Shown: positions 27,958 through 40,319 of the stretch, one piece after another
Position numbering within the stretch: position 1 is the stretch's first letter
Layout of the letters: each line of letters begins with the position of its first letter
Made by a program: the position numbers and the translations under genes
NCBI GenBank assembly: GCA_947503345.1
Contig: CANNCW010000004.1
Location: 124,001 to 188,000, forward strand
Direction: 5' to 3'
Length of the DNA: 64,000 nt
From: an uncultured Kangiella sp.
GTDB lineage: Bacteria > Pseudomonadota > Gammaproteobacteria > Enterobacterales > Kangiellaceae
Notes under the pieces: model-generated
Database searches by the model: none
What the model saw: the letters and a program-made list of their open reading frames with translations, nothing else
What the model was told of the DNA's origin: nothing

Positions 27958-28005
27958 TTGAATAAATAAAGGCTTTATTATTTCTGTATATTATTGGATA
28001 ATGCC

Positions 28006-28112
<107 letters not shown>

Positions 28113-28232
28113 TTTATTAATTCCTGAATTCTACTCTAATATTTCCCATATTTACTGAAGAAGCTTTTATCTGCTTGTCCAACTATGATAAAGTCACTGC
28201 ATTAAGACATTGCTTCAAACAAAGAATAATCT

Positions 28233-29345
28233 ATGAGCTATCAGGTGCTTGCTCGCAAGTGGCGACCTAAGAATTTCCAAGAGTTACAAGGGCAGGAGCA
28301 TGTCAGTCGTGCGTTAGTTAATGCTATTGAAACTGAGCGTCTGCATCATGCCTATCTGTTCACTGGAACACGAGGCGTTGGTAAAACTACCATTGCTCGA
28401 ATTTTAGCCAAGTGTTTGAACTGTGAAAGCAATGGTCTTACTGCAACCCCTTGTGGAGAATGCGCTTCTTGTGTAGAAATTGATGAAGGGCGCTTTGTTG
28501 ACTTGATTGAAGTGGATGCGGCGTCTCGAACCAAAGTCGATGATACTCGAGAACTACTGGATAACGTTCAATATCGCCCCACTCGTGGTCGTTATAAGGT
28601 TTATCTTATTGACGAGGTTCATATGCTTTCCAATAGCTCTTTTAATGCGCTATTGAAAACTCTAGAAGAACCGCCAGAGCATGTCATTTTCTTATTAGCA
28701 ACCACTGATCCGCAAAAATTACCAGTTACGGTTTTATCTCGTTGCTTGCAGTTCCATCTAAAGCACATGGACGAGCAAATCATTAGCAAGCATTTAGAGT
28801 TTATCTTAAGCCAAGAATCCATCGAGTTTGAAGCTATGGCACTAAATCATATTGCTCAGTCGGCCGAAGGCAGTATGCGAGATGCTTTGAGTTTGCTTGA
28901 TCAGGCCATTGCATTTGGTCAGGGTAGCGTTAAAGAAGACGATATACGTCAGATGCTGGGTACTATTGACCATCAGTTTATTGAGAGACTATTGGAAGCA
29001 TTAGCAACTAAGGACACTCAGCTGGCACTTAGTGCGATTAAGGATATGAGTAATTTTCCAGTAGATTATGCTGATGCTTTAAAAGAGCTGCTTAATCGAC
29101 TGCATCAAGTGGCTATTTTCCAAGCTACTGGCGTTACTTTAGATCAACAGGCGCAGTATTTAGCTGACTTCGCTGAAAAAATATCAGCAGCAGACTTACA
29201 GCTTTATTATCAGCTGGGTTTACATGCTCGTCGTGATTTAGCTTGGGCCGCTACACCAAAACAAGGTTTAGAAATGGCTTTGTTACGTATGTTAGCTTTT
29301 AATATTGATAATAGCAGCAGTAATTCCTTAAAAAAAAAAGCTTAG
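28233..29345 (+). CDS. dnaX: DNA polymerase III gamma subunit (dnaX zero-frame product)
   Basis: Clamp-loader ATPase. The zero-frame reading gives 370 aa: Walker A GTRGVGKTT (residues 45-53), zinc cysteines Cys64, Cys74, Cys77 and Cys80, Walker B LIDEVHML, the sensor region LLATTDPQKLPVTVLSRCLQF with the SRC arginine finger, and the oligomerisation domain to about residue 360. It stops at a TAG three codons after AAA-AAA-AAA. That product matches a short gamma form. The tau C-terminal region continues in the -1 frame from 29339. Confidence 0.93.
   Translation: MSYQVLARKWRPKNFQELQGQEHVSRALVNAIETERLHHAYLFTGTRGVGKTTIARILAKCLNCESNGLTATPCGECASCVEIDEGRFVDLIEVDAASRTKVDDTRELLDNVQYRPTRGRYKVYLIDEVHMLSNSSFNALLKTLEEPPEHVIFLLATTDPQKLPVTVLSRCLQFHLKHMDEQIISKHLEFILSQESIEFEAMALNHIAQSAEGSMRDALSLLDQAIAFGQGSVKEDDIRQMLGTIDHQFIERLLEALATKDTQLALSAIKDMSNFPVDYADALKELLNRLHQVAIFQATGVTLDQQAQYLADFAEKISAADLQLYYQLGLHARRDLAWAATPKQGLEMALLRMLAFNIDNSSSNSLKKKA
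29330..29340 (+). promoter_or_regulatory. dnaX: A10 slippery site for gamma/tau production in dnaX
   Basis: Ten A (29330-29339) are followed by G, and zero-frame TAG follows at 29343. The -1 frame has a stop at 29321-29323 and is then open to 30442, so any shift must occur in 29324-29342, essentially in this run. RNA polymerase slippage (as in Thermus dnaX) or ribosomal -1 shifting (as in E. coli dnaX) could act. A weak GCTTA/TAAGC inverted repeat lies just downstream (29340-29366). Confidence 0.75.
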
Positions 29346-30442
29346 CGACTGAAGAATCTCATAAGCAAAGTATAAAAACTGAGCAAGTTCAAAAAGAGCA
29401 AACGCCAGAATCGAGTCAAGCTGAGCCTTCAGCAAAAGAAACAATAACACCTGAAATCTCTAAAGTAGATATATTAGAGTCTGAAACACCTAGAAAAGAT
29501 ATTCAGCATGCTTCTAATGATTCGGATACTCCTGATTATTCTGATTACCATTGGGGGGAAGAGGAAACTGGTGATGATATTTCTGGAGTAGTATCTACTG
29601 AGCCTAATACTCAAAAAGTAACGCAAAACTCTTCGATGCAAGGGCAAGTAGAAATAGTAGCTGAGGAGAGGCCTGCAGAAGAGCTGGCGGAGCCAACTCA
29701 AACGAATAAAGACCCCTTGGCAAGTTTGCACGTAGCTTTGGGACTTGTGGCTTCAGAAGAGGGTACTAAAGCATTCAGTCCCACCGTTGAAGCTGAATTA
29801 GAAGAAACTCGCAAGGATATTCCACAAGTAGAAGAAGTTTCTGTAGATAAAGAGTCTTTAACCGAAGAAGTTGGGGCGAATTTTGATTCTGAACACGCGG
29901 ATGCAGATGCTATTTATGCAAGTTTGATGAGGCAGGACGATACCAGCAGCCCAGAAACAGATTTATCAGATGAAGAAGCGACTAGCGTGATAGTAACACA
30001 GCAAGAAACTGAGTCGCCTGAAGTTACCAATAAGGATGTGACTTCGCAATTTGCAGCCGTAGATGATGATGAATGGACAAATTTAACCCAGCGGTTGGGC
30101 TTAGACGGAACTGCGTATCAAATAACCCTTTCGAGTTTAATGGATTGGCAGGGTGAGAATAAAATACAGTTTCGAGTTAAGCCGACCCTTGATATGATCT
30201 GTACCGACAGTGCTAAAGCCACAGTTGAAGCTGCGGTTATTAAATATTTGGATAAAACTATTAAGTTTGATTGGCAGTTTGCAGAGCCTGATCGAGAAAC
30301 GCCAAGTATGGTTTTTGAAAGGTTAGCAAAAGAAAAGCATCAAAGGGCTTGTAAAAACTTGCGAGAGCACTCATTTAGTCAACAGATTAAAAAGATTTTT
30401 GCAGCTGAATTGATCCCTGAATCAGTCAGCTATTTAGATTAG
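29339..30442 (+). CDS. dnaX: tau-specific C-terminal region of dnaX (-1 frame)
   Basis: This reading frame lacks its own early start: the first ATG is at 29636, deep inside the linker. It is reached by a -1 change at the A10 run, giving a tau of about 736 aa. It encodes a long acidic, low-complexity linker (about 240 residues) followed by the conserved tau C-terminus, beginning near ITLSSLMDWQGENKIQFRV and ending in the IKKIFAAELIPESVSYLD segment. In E. coli this part binds the polymerase alpha subunit and DnaB. ebfC follows 21 bases downstream. Confidence 0.82.
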   Translation, partial: SLATEESHKQSIKTEQVQKEQTPESSQAEPSAKETITPEISKVDILESETPRKDIQHASNDSDTPDYSDYHWGEEETGDDISGVVSTEPNTQKVTQNSSMQGQVEIVAEERPAEELAEPTQTNKDPLASLHVALGLVASEEGTKAFSPTVEAELEETRKDIPQVEEVSVDKESLTEEVGANFDSEHADADAIYASLMRQDDTSSPETDLSDEEATSVIVTQQETESPEVTNKDVTSQFAAVDDDEWTNLTQRLGLDGTAYQITLSSLMDWQGENKIQFRVKPTLDMICTDSAKATVEAAVIKYLDKTIKFDWQFAEPDRETPSMVFERLAKEKHQRACKNLREHSFSQQIKKIFAAELIPESVSYLD

Positions 30443-30463
30443 TTTAGAAAAGAGGAATACACC

Positions 30464-30793
30464 ATGTTTGGTAAAGGTGGTTTGGGCGGTATGATGAAGC
30501 AAGCCCAACAAATGCAAGAAAAAATGCAAAAGGCGCAAGAAGAAATCGCCAATATGGAAGTGGATGCAGATGCTGGCGCTGGAATGGTCAAAGTGACCAT
30601 GACTGGCCGCCATGATGTGAAAAGAATCGAAATTGATCCAAGCTTAATGGAAGATGATAAAGAGTTGCTTGAAGACTTAATTGCCGCTGCGGTGAATGCA
30701 GCTGTAAGAAAAGTTGAGCAAACTTCACAAGAACGCATGGCGGAAGTGACTAAGGGGATGAATTTGCCCCCCGGAATGAATCTACCATTTTAA
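30464..30793 (+). CDS. ebfC: YbaB/EbfC nucleoid-associated protein
   Basis: A 109-aa dimeric DNA-binding protein. Typical features are [20 protein letters not shown] at the N-terminus, the [20 protein letters not shown] strands and the C-terminal [11 protein letters not shown]. It sits between dnaX and recR, the strongly conserved dnaX-ebfC-recR cluster. A strong ribosome site (GAGGAA) precedes the ATG. Confidence 0.97.
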   Translation: MFGKGGLGGMMKQAQQMQEKMQKAQEEIANMEVDADAGAGMVKVTMTGRHDVKRIEIDPSLMEDDKELLEDLIAAAVNAAVRKVEQTSQERMAEVTKGMNLPPGMNLPF

Positions 30794-30820
30794 CTTGTCT
30801 ATTTTCGTTTATTCTTCGTT

Positions 30821-30879
30821 AGCTTTACGTTCAGAATCAATCACGTACTTACGTATGCTCAATCTCTTCACGTAAAGCT
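30821..30879. repeat. palindromic intergenic unit between ebfC and recR
   Basis: Outer arms AGCTTTACGT (30821-30830) and ACGTAAAGCT (30870-30879) are perfectly complementary, and an inner palindrome ACGTA-CT-TACGT spans 30843-30854. The whole can fold as a branched hairpin. The minus strand of the neighbouring stretch is open for a short peptide fragment (QDIFALFEAALREE), as if it were the 3' relic of a coding repeat. It may act as a terminator or RNA-processing element. Confidence 0.55.
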
Positions 30880-30942
30880 GCCTCGAATAAAGCAAAAATA
30901 TCCTGCGTTAAAATTGTGTCAAAAATATGATAGTGAAATAAT

Positions 30943-31542
30943 ATGCAGTCGCCGTTGATTAAGAAACTTATTGATGCTTTTTGTTGCTTACCGGGAGTAG
31001 GCCCTAAGTCTGCGCAGCGTATGGCTTATCATTTGTTGGAGCGCAATTCAGAGGCTGCTTTGCATTTATCGGAGGCGTTGGCTGAAACTATTAATGGAGT
31101 TAATCATTGCCAACGTTGCCGTGATTTTACCGAAGATGATGTTTGCGGAATTTGTTGCTCAGAAGCTCGTGATCCTTCACTTATTTGCGTGGTCGAGTCT
31201 CCTGTGGACGTTTATGCAATTGAAGCAACGGGCAGTTTTAAGGGTAAATATTTCGTTTTAATGGGGCACTTATCGCCTTTAGATGGCATTGGTCCTGAAG
31301 ATATTGGCTTGGATTTATTAAAGGAATTAGTGCAAAAAGACTCGCCCAAAGAGCTTATTCTAGCCACAAACTCAACGGTTGAGGGTGAAGCTACTGCCCA
31401 TTTTATTGCAGAAATGTTTAAAAATCATGAGGTTAGCACTTCGAGACTTGCTTCTGGAGTTCCTATCGGTGGTGAGCTTGAATATTTAGATGGTGGAACT
31501 TTGATGCAGTCACTATCTGAGCGCAGGCCTTATAAAAGCTAA
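30943..31542 (+). CDS. recR: recombination protein RecR
   Basis: A 199-aa protein that loads RecA at gaps together with RecO and RecF. The N-terminal helix-hairpin-helix region is CCLPGVGPKSAQRMAYHLL, the zinc finger is CQRCRDFTEDDVCGIC, and the Toprim domain begins ICVVESPVDVYAIE. The C-terminal Walker-like segment ASGVPIGGELEYLDGGTL is also typical. Third gene of the dnaX-ebfC-recR cluster, separated from ebfC by a palindromic unit. Confidence 0.97.
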   Translation: MQSPLIKKLIDAFCCLPGVGPKSAQRMAYHLLERNSEAALHLSEALAETINGVNHCQRCRDFTEDDVCGICCSEARDPSLICVVESPVDVYAIEATGSFKGKYFVLMGHLSPLDGIGPEDIGLDLLKELVQKDSPKELILATNSTVEGEATAHFIAEMFKNHEVSTSRLASGVPIGGELEYLDGGTLMQSLSERRPYKS

Positions 31543-31631
31543 TATTTGATACAGTATAGTTATTAAAAAGTTCACATATAATCTGTTATTATATTCCTTT
31601 ATATTTTAAATCAAACAATGAGAAACATCTT

Positions 31632-33224
31632 ATGAAACAATTAAATAAGATATTAGTTCTAGCATTTTTCGCTAATACTTTAGCTTCTTGTGGTGGAGGT
31701 TCTGATTCTAGCCCAACACCCACTCCACCCCCTACCTCAACAGGGCCTACTTGGACTGCTGGTACTTTTGAACCATCTAGTAACTTTGAAGCTAGATGTC
31801 AAAGTCCACGCTCAGGAAGTGATATTAATGGCAATCCTTGGCCAGATGTACAAGGCTCAACTTTGGAAGAAAACCACTGGTTACGTTCTTGGAGTGATGA
31901 GACTTATTTATGGTATAGTGAAATTACCGATCAAAACCCTGCAAATTTCTCTACCCCTGTAGCTTATTTTGATGTATTGAAAACTAATGCAACAACCAAC
32001 TCAGGAAATCAGAAGGATAACTTCCATTTCACTCAAGATACTGACGAGTATCAGCAGAATGCTTCTACGGGTTCTTCAGCTGGTTATGGTTGGAGAGTTA
32101 GATTAATTCAGACTGCTCCGCCAAGAAAAGCGGTTATTGCATATACAGAACCAAATTCACCAGCTAGCGACGCAAGTGTCATGCGTGGTGCAGAGATTTT
32201 GGAAATTGATGGTGAGGACTTAGTGAATGGTTCTGACGTGAATACTTTAAATGCTGGTCTGTTCCCTAACGATGGAGAAACACACGAATTTGTGATTCAA
32301 GACTTCGGCTCGAACACAACTCGAACTATCAACTTAACAGCTACTACTGTAACGACTGATCCTGTACAAAACGAACAAGTATATGACTTAGCTTCAGGTA
32401 AAGTTGGTTACATGCAATTTAATACTTTTGGTACGCGAATAGCTGAGCAAGAGTTAATTGATGCTTTTGTGGATTTTTCGAATCAAGGTGTTGATGATTT
32501 AGTAGTTGACTTACGTTATAACGGCGGTGGTTTCTTGTTTATTTCAAGTCAGCTTTCCTACATGGTTGCTGGACCTTCTCGAACCAACAATAGAATTTTC
32601 GAAACTACGGTCTTTAATGATAAAAACCCAACCACAAACCCTGTGACTGGGGATACTTTATCGCCAACACCGTTTTATACTACCACTTCAGATCAAGCTA
32701 CTGCTCCTGGCGGAACATTGCCCGACGTCGATCTAAATCGTGTATTTGTTTTATCAACTGGCTCAACATGTTCTGCTAGTGAAGCCTTTATTAATGGTTT
32801 ACGTGGTATTGATGTTGAAGTGATTCTAATTGGTGATACCACTTGCGGTAAGCCTTACGGTTTCTACCCGACAGATAATTGCGGCACCACTTATTTCACT
32901 ATTCAGTTTAGAGGCGAAAACAATAAATCTTGGGGTGAGTACGCTGATGGCTTTATTCCTTCGGCAACTGATAATGGCCAAGATTTCGTGAAAGGTTGTA
33001 CCGTTGCGGACGATTTCTCAAAGCAACTCGGCGATCCTACGGAAGCTATGCTGGCGACTGCATTAGCCTATCAAGCGAACGGCTCCTGTCCAGTGACTAA
33101 AATGGCTCCTGCGCAACCAAACCGAAATGATTGGTCTCGCCAAGATCCGTTAGATTTAAGAAATTCTACGCTCTATAAGGAAAAAGAATTCTTAAACAGC
33201 AATAGAATCGATATTAAGTTGTAA
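31632..33224 (+). CDS. S41 family C-terminal processing-type peptidase lipoprotein
   Basis: A 530-aa envelope serine protease. The lipobox is TLASCGGG (Cys20), followed by a Pro/Thr/Ser linker. A PDZ-like domain is at about residues 165-225 (AVIAYTEPNSPASDASVMRG). The S41 core shows DLVVDLRYNGGGFLF, the nucleophile region LSTGSTCSASEAFINGL and the Lys-containing GDTTCGKPYGFYP. Probably surface- or periplasm-anchored and degradative. A terminator follows. Confidence 0.9.
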   Translation: MKQLNKILVLAFFANTLASCGGGSDSSPTPTPPPTSTGPTWTAGTFEPSSNFEARCQSPRSGSDINGNPWPDVQGSTLEENHWLRSWSDETYLWYSEITDQNPANFSTPVAYFDVLKTNATTNSGNQKDNFHFTQDTDEYQQNASTGSSAGYGWRVRLIQTAPPRKAVIAYTEPNSPASDASVMRGAEILEIDGEDLVNGSDVNTLNAGLFPNDGETHEFVIQDFGSNTTRTINLTATTVTTDPVQNEQVYDLASGKVGYMQFNTFGTRIAEQELIDAFVDFSNQGVDDLVVDLRYNGGGFLFISSQLSYMVAGPSRTNNRIFETTVFNDKNPTTNPVTGDTLSPTPFYTTTSDQATAPGGTLPDVDLNRVFVLSTGSTCSASEAFINGLRGIDVEVILIGDTTCGKPYGFYPTDNCGTTYFTIQFRGENNKSWGEYADGFIPSATDNGQDFVKGCTVADDFSKQLGDPTEAMLATALAYQANGSCPVTKMAPAQPNRNDWSRQDPLDLRNSTLYKEKEFLNSNRIDIKL

Positions 33225-33238
33225 ATCACTTTTAAATT

Positions 33239-33264
33239 AAAAAGGGGCTTCGGCTCCTTTTTTA
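33239..33264 (+). terminator. intrinsic terminator after the S41 peptidase gene
   Basis: The stem AAAAGGGGC/GCTCCTTTT (one G-U pair) closes a TTCG tetraloop at about 33240-33261, followed by a T-run. Confidence 0.9.
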
Positions 33265-33284
33265 TATCTTTTTCTTCATAGACT

Positions 33285-33312
33285 CTTGATTATCAAGGGT
33301 TAATCCCCAAAT
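33285..33312 (+). promoter_or_regulatory. sigma-32-type heat-shock promoter of htpG
   Basis: CTTGATT (33285-33291), a 13-base spacer and CCCCAAAT (33305-33312) match the heat-shock sigma consensus (CTTGAAA, CCCCATNT). The htpG ATG lies 42 bases downstream. Confidence 0.75.
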
Positions 33313-33353
33313 AGTTTTCAGTTTAATCGTAAACCTAAATTTGGGGCTCTATT

Positions 33354-35258
33354 ATGTCGGCAGCGACTGAAAAACAAACACATTCATTTCAAACTGAAGT
33401 TAAACAGTTATTGCACTTGATGGTGCATTCTCTTTATTCGAATAAAGAAATTTTCCTGCGGGAGTTAATTTCTAATGCGGCTGATGCTGCAGATAAGCTG
33501 CGCTTTCAAGCGGTTAAAGATGCTGAGTTATACCAAGGCGACTCAGATCTGAAGATTCGAATTACTGCGGATAAAGATGCTAAGACCTTAACTATTTCTG
33601 ATAATGGTATTGGTATGAATCAAGAAGATGTGATTGAGCATCTTGGTACTATTGCCAAATCAGGCACTGCTGAGTTTTTAAGCAAGTTAACTGGTGACCA
33701 AAAGAAAGATTCGCACTTAATTGGTCAGTTTGGTGTAGGTTTTTATTCGGCTTTTATTGTTGCAGATAAAGTGACAGTAGTGACCCGTAAAGCTGGTTCG
33801 AAAGCAAGTGATGCTGTGATTTGGGAATCGGCTGGAGATGGTGAATTCACGATTGAGGCAACTAATAAAGAAGCTCGCGGTACTGACATTATCTTGCACC
33901 TAAAAGACGATGAGTTAGAGTTCTTAGAAGATTTCCGTTTACGCAATATTATTGGTAAATATTCAGACCATATTTCTTTGCCAGTAGAAATGCTTAAAGC
34001 GTTCCATGGAGAAGAGAAAGATAAGCCGGAAATAGAAGAGTTTGAAGCGGTCAATAAGGCTACGGCTTTGTGGACTCGCTCCAAGTCGGAAATCAATGAC
34101 GAAGAATATCAAGAGTTCTATAAGCATATTTCGCATGATTTTCAAGATGCTTTGACTTGGTCGCATAACCAAGTAGAAGGTAAGCAAGAGTACACTAGCT
34201 TATTATACATTCCATCAAAAGCTCCATACGATTTATGGAACCGCGACCGTCAACGTGGAGTAAAACTTTATGTCCAGCGCGTTTTTATTATGGATGATGC
34301 TGAGCAATTCTTGCCAATTTACCTGCGTTTTGTTCGTGGTTTATTGGACTCGAACGATTTACCATTAAACGTTTCGCGTGAAATTTTGCAAGACTCTGCC
34401 ACTACTCAATCATTGCGTAGTGCAATGGTTAGTCGCGTATTGAAAATGCTTGAGCAATTGTCGAAAAAAGATAAAGAAAAGTATCAAGAGTTTTGGAATG
34501 AATTTGGTCAGGTGTTAAAAGAAGGGCCAGGCGAAGATTTTGCTAATAAAGAGAAAATCGCCAAGTTATTCCGCTTCAGCTCAACTCACACCGATTCAGA
34601 TGTGCAGAATGTTGCGTTAGATGAATACATTGAGCGCATGAAGCCTGAGCAAGAAAAGATTTATTACATTGCTACAGAAAGTTTCTTAGCTGCTAAAAAC
34701 AGCCCCCATTTAGAAGTGTTCCGTAAAAAAGGTGTTGAAGTTTTATTGATGTCTGATCGTATTGATGAATGGACTATGTCACACATTCAAGAATATGCGG
34801 GTAAACAATTTGTTTCGGTAACTCAAGGTGATTTAGATTTAGGTAATCTTGAAGATGCAGAAGACAAAAAGGCTCAAGAAAAAGCGTCTGAAGATAACAA
34901 AGGTTTAGTTGAGCGTGTTAAAACAGTGCTTGGAGAAGACGTTAGTGATGTAAAAATCACTATGCGCCTTACCGACACTCCAGCTTGTATCGTAGCAGGC
35001 GAAGGTGATATGCCATTGCAGATGATTAAAATGATGCAAGCGGCAGGTCAGCCAGTTCCAGATACAAAGCCTGTATTTGAAATTAACCCTGAGCATGCTT
35101 TGATTCAATTAGTGGATAATGAGCAAGATGAAGAGCAGTTTGCTGAGTGGGTTGAAGTGCTATTTAATCAAGCTCAATTGGCTGAGTCTGGCCAACTTGA
35201 AGACCCTGCTAGTTTTGCTAGTAAGCTAAACAAGCTACTGCTAAAATTAGCTAACTAA
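33354..35258 (+). CDS. htpG: chaperone HtpG (Hsp90)
   Basis: A 634-aa ATP-dependent cytoplasmic chaperone. The N-terminal ATPase domain shows [43 protein letters not shown] and the lid region [17 protein letters not shown]. The middle domain contains the conserved [11 protein letters not shown] and [12 protein letters not shown]. The C-terminal dimerisation domain is complete. A sigma-32-like promoter lies upstream and an intrinsic terminator downstream, so it is monocistronic. Confidence 0.98.
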   Translation: MSAATEKQTHSFQTEVKQLLHLMVHSLYSNKEIFLRELISNAADAADKLRFQAVKDAELYQGDSDLKIRITADKDAKTLTISDNGIGMNQEDVIEHLGTIAKSGTAEFLSKLTGDQKKDSHLIGQFGVGFYSAFIVADKVTVVTRKAGSKASDAVIWESAGDGEFTIEATNKEARGTDIILHLKDDELEFLEDFRLRNIIGKYSDHISLPVEMLKAFHGEEKDKPEIEEFEAVNKATALWTRSKSEINDEEYQEFYKHISHDFQDALTWSHNQVEGKQEYTSLLYIPSKAPYDLWNRDRQRGVKLYVQRVFIMDDAEQFLPIYLRFVRGLLDSNDLPLNVSREILQDSATTQSLRSAMVSRVLKMLEQLSKKDKEKYQEFWNEFGQVLKEGPGEDFANKEKIAKLFRFSSTHTDSDVQNVALDEYIERMKPEQEKIYYIATESFLAAKNSPHLEVFRKKGVEVLLMSDRIDEWTMSHIQEYAGKQFVSVTQGDLDLGNLEDAEDKKAQEKASEDNKGLVERVKTVLGEDVSDVKITMRLTDTPACIVAGEGDMPLQMIKMMQAAGQPVPDTKPVFEINPEHALIQLVDNEQDEEQFAEWVEVLFNQAQLAESGQLEDPASFASKLNKLLLKLAN

Positions 35259-35273
35259 TAGTACTAATAAATT

Positions 35274-35307
35274 AAAACCGTCTATGAGTTATCTTAGACG
35301 GTTTTTT
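35274..35307 (+). terminator. intrinsic terminator after htpG
   Basis: The stem AAAACCGTCTA (35274-35284) pairs with TAGACGGTTTT (35295-35305), 11 pairs, running into a T-tract. Confidence 0.93.
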
Positions 35308-35339
35308 TATGCTACTTAATAAATTATTATGGAAAAGAA

Positions 35340-35693
35340 ATGGCATTGTTAAATAGTAAGTTGTTTAAAACCTTATTTATTATCGCTTGCTTGGCTATTT
35401 TTACGGTATCATTGTTACCTGGTAAAACTTTGCCACCGAACCTGATCTGGGATAAAGCAGGGCACTTCATTGCTTATTGCGGATTGGCAGCTATTTGTCG
35501 TTTCGCTTCTAACAAGCGAGCCAATTGGCAGTTATTAATTGCAGTTATTCTTTTTTCCTTTGCTATTGAGTTGTTACAACAATTAATACCAAATCGCTCT
35601 TTCGAATGGTTTGACCTTTTAGCTAATAGTTTAGGTGCTGTCGCAGGAGTGATTGTAGCTGTATTAACAAAGCCTTATATTTTAAAAAATTAA
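35340..35693 (+). CDS. VanZ-like family membrane protein
   Basis: A 117-aa protein with about four transmembrane helices. It shows the VanZ-family pattern: SLLPGKTLPPNLIWDKAGHF near the first loop, IELLQQLIPNRSFEWFDLL, then LANSLGAVAGV. VanZ was named from teicoplanin resistance, but chromosomal homologues like this one have no assigned role. The stop codon lies inside a 12-bp stem. Confidence 0.88.
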   Translation: MALLNSKLFKTLFIIACLAIFTVSLLPGKTLPPNLIWDKAGHFIAYCGLAAICRFASNKRANWQLLIAVILFSFAIELLQQLIPNRSFEWFDLLANSLGAVAGVIVAVLTKPYILKN

Positions 35694-35717
35694 GCTCCTA
35701 AACAATTAGGAGCTTAA
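35690..35717. terminator. bidirectional hairpin between converging genes
   Basis: A perfect 12-bp stem TTAAGCTCCTAA/TTAGGAGCTTAA around an ACAA loop, lying between the VanZ-like gene (+) and the VMO-I-like gene (-). The T-tract is poor on both strands. Confidence 0.6.
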
Positions 35718-35728
35718 TATGGTAAGTT

Positions 35729-36265
35729 TTATTGAGCAAATGGTGCGTAGCCACAATATAATTGTACCCCGACTAAATCATCAGATTTATTACCACCTGC
35801 ATTCTCAAAGTGTAATTGAACACCCTGTGCCATTTCCCCAGAAGGACAATTTACTCGATTTCTCCAACCAGTGTTAGGGCAATTAGTTCTCTTGAACTCT
35901 TCACTTTGTGTGTTGTTATCCCAATCTTTTCCAAAAAGTCTGTATCCTTTAACACGTCCTGAATTTGAGTGACATACCTGCAGTCCTGTGATGTATCCTT
36001 CGATTTTGATTTTTCCCTTCGAGCCTGAAGGAGCGCTCCCTTTACATTCTTCTTTTGTTTTTGGCCACCAACTTTTAAAGCCAGTTTGAACCCAGCACGG
36101 GTGATCGCTTTTTTCTTTAACCCAGAATGATTGCATATTATGAGTGAACCCTATTTCATACTGAGCATGCTCATAATCTCCCCGACTACCTGAAATTCCA
36201 GTTTTCGCTGCATCAGCACTAAAAGCGATAATTCCCATTGCTAAAGTAAATATATATTTGAACAT
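35729..36265 (-). CDS. secreted cysteine-rich protein resembling vitelline membrane outer layer protein I
   Basis: A 178-aa protein starting at ATG 36265, with AAGGAG seven bases upstream; this start gives a clean signal peptide (MFKYIFTLAMGIIAFSADA). The mature part has six cysteines and repeats of the type ITGLQVC...GRVKGYRLF and CPSGEMAQGVQLHFENAGG...DDLVGVQLYC. That alternation of a Cys-Pro-x-Gly segment and a G-V-Q-L-x-C strand resembles the VMO-I beta-prism fold. The family call is by pattern only; function unknown, probably periplasmic or extracellular. Confidence 0.6.
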   Translation of the reverse strand: MFKYIFTLAMGIIAFSADAAKTGISGSRGDYEHAQYEIGFTHNMQSFWVKEKSDHPCWVQTGFKSWWPKTKEECKGSAPSGSKGKIKIEGYITGLQVCHSNSGRVKGYRLFGKDWDNNTQSEEFKRTNCPNTGWRNRVNCPSGEMAQGVQLHFENAGGNKSDDLVGVQLYCGYAPFAQ

Positions 36266-36480
36266 GATTAAACTCCTTGTTAATTGTATTAATAATATGT
36301 TCGAGGATGAACATTCGCAGTTTATAACTAGATATATATTCAAAGTATGGCTCTGCTCTCAAAAAGGTGTGAGAGATCGGCAATGCAAAAATGCATTAGC
36401 TCAAAAGCTGATCAACTTATTATTAATTGGCATTGATAAAAAGCTTGCATTTATAAATTTAATCGATTAAAACTAGCTTG
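36266..36480. other. gene-free region upstream of the SAM riboswitch
   Basis: No convincing gene is visible. It holds the divergent promoters for the VMO-I-like gene (-) and the methionine operon (+), plus small AT-rich inverted repeats (for example AATGCA-AAAA-TGCATT). A GTAAACC/GGTTTAC hairpin follows at 36481-36498, just before the aptamer. Confidence 0.5.
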
Positions 36481-36500
36481 GTAAACCTTAGGGTTTACGT

Positions 36501-36612
36501 CTTTATACAGATGAGGTGAGAGACAGGCTCTGTGACCCTCAGGCAACCAGCTTTCCATGGAAGCAAGGTGCCAATTCCTGATCCGGCGAATTTTCGTCAG
36601 GTGAATATAAAG
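36501..36612 (+). promoter_or_regulatory. SAM-I (S-box) riboswitch aptamer
   Basis: Conserved S-box core elements occur in order: GATGAGGTGAGAGACAGGC, GGCAACCAG, then GGTGCCAATTCCTG. The closing helix P1 pairs CTTTATA (36501-36507) with TATAAAG (36606-36612). Downstream, GGAACCGTTAT (36668-36678) can pair with ATAACGAGGTCC (36705-36716), which contains the metY ribosome site, so control is probably translational. It precedes metY and metX-hom; SAM binding should reduce methionine synthesis. Confidence 0.9.
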
Positions 36613-36637
36613 AGAGAGCACTTTTCTACGCGCTTAG

Positions 36638-40199
<3,562 letters not shown>

Positions 40200-40254
40200 A
40201 AGTATCTACCCTGACAAGGAAGTTAGGCGTTGTATTTAATAAAGCTTGGTTAGA

Positions 40255-40282
40255 TTGCATATTAAAAGGTCTTTGTTATTAT
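40255..40282 (+). promoter_or_regulatory. sigma-70-type promoter candidate upstream of the DUF3592 gene
   Basis: TTGCAT (40255-40260), a 16-base spacer and TATTAT (40277-40282), about 38 bases before the ATG. Confidence 0.45.
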
Positions 40283-40319
40283 GGTAGAAGAATAAAAATC
40301 TTTAATAACGAAGGACTCA

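Noticed and set aside
29474..29731. Minus-strand 85-aa open stretch opposite the tau linker
   Set aside because: Arises from the repetitive Glu/Thr-rich linker codons read backwards.
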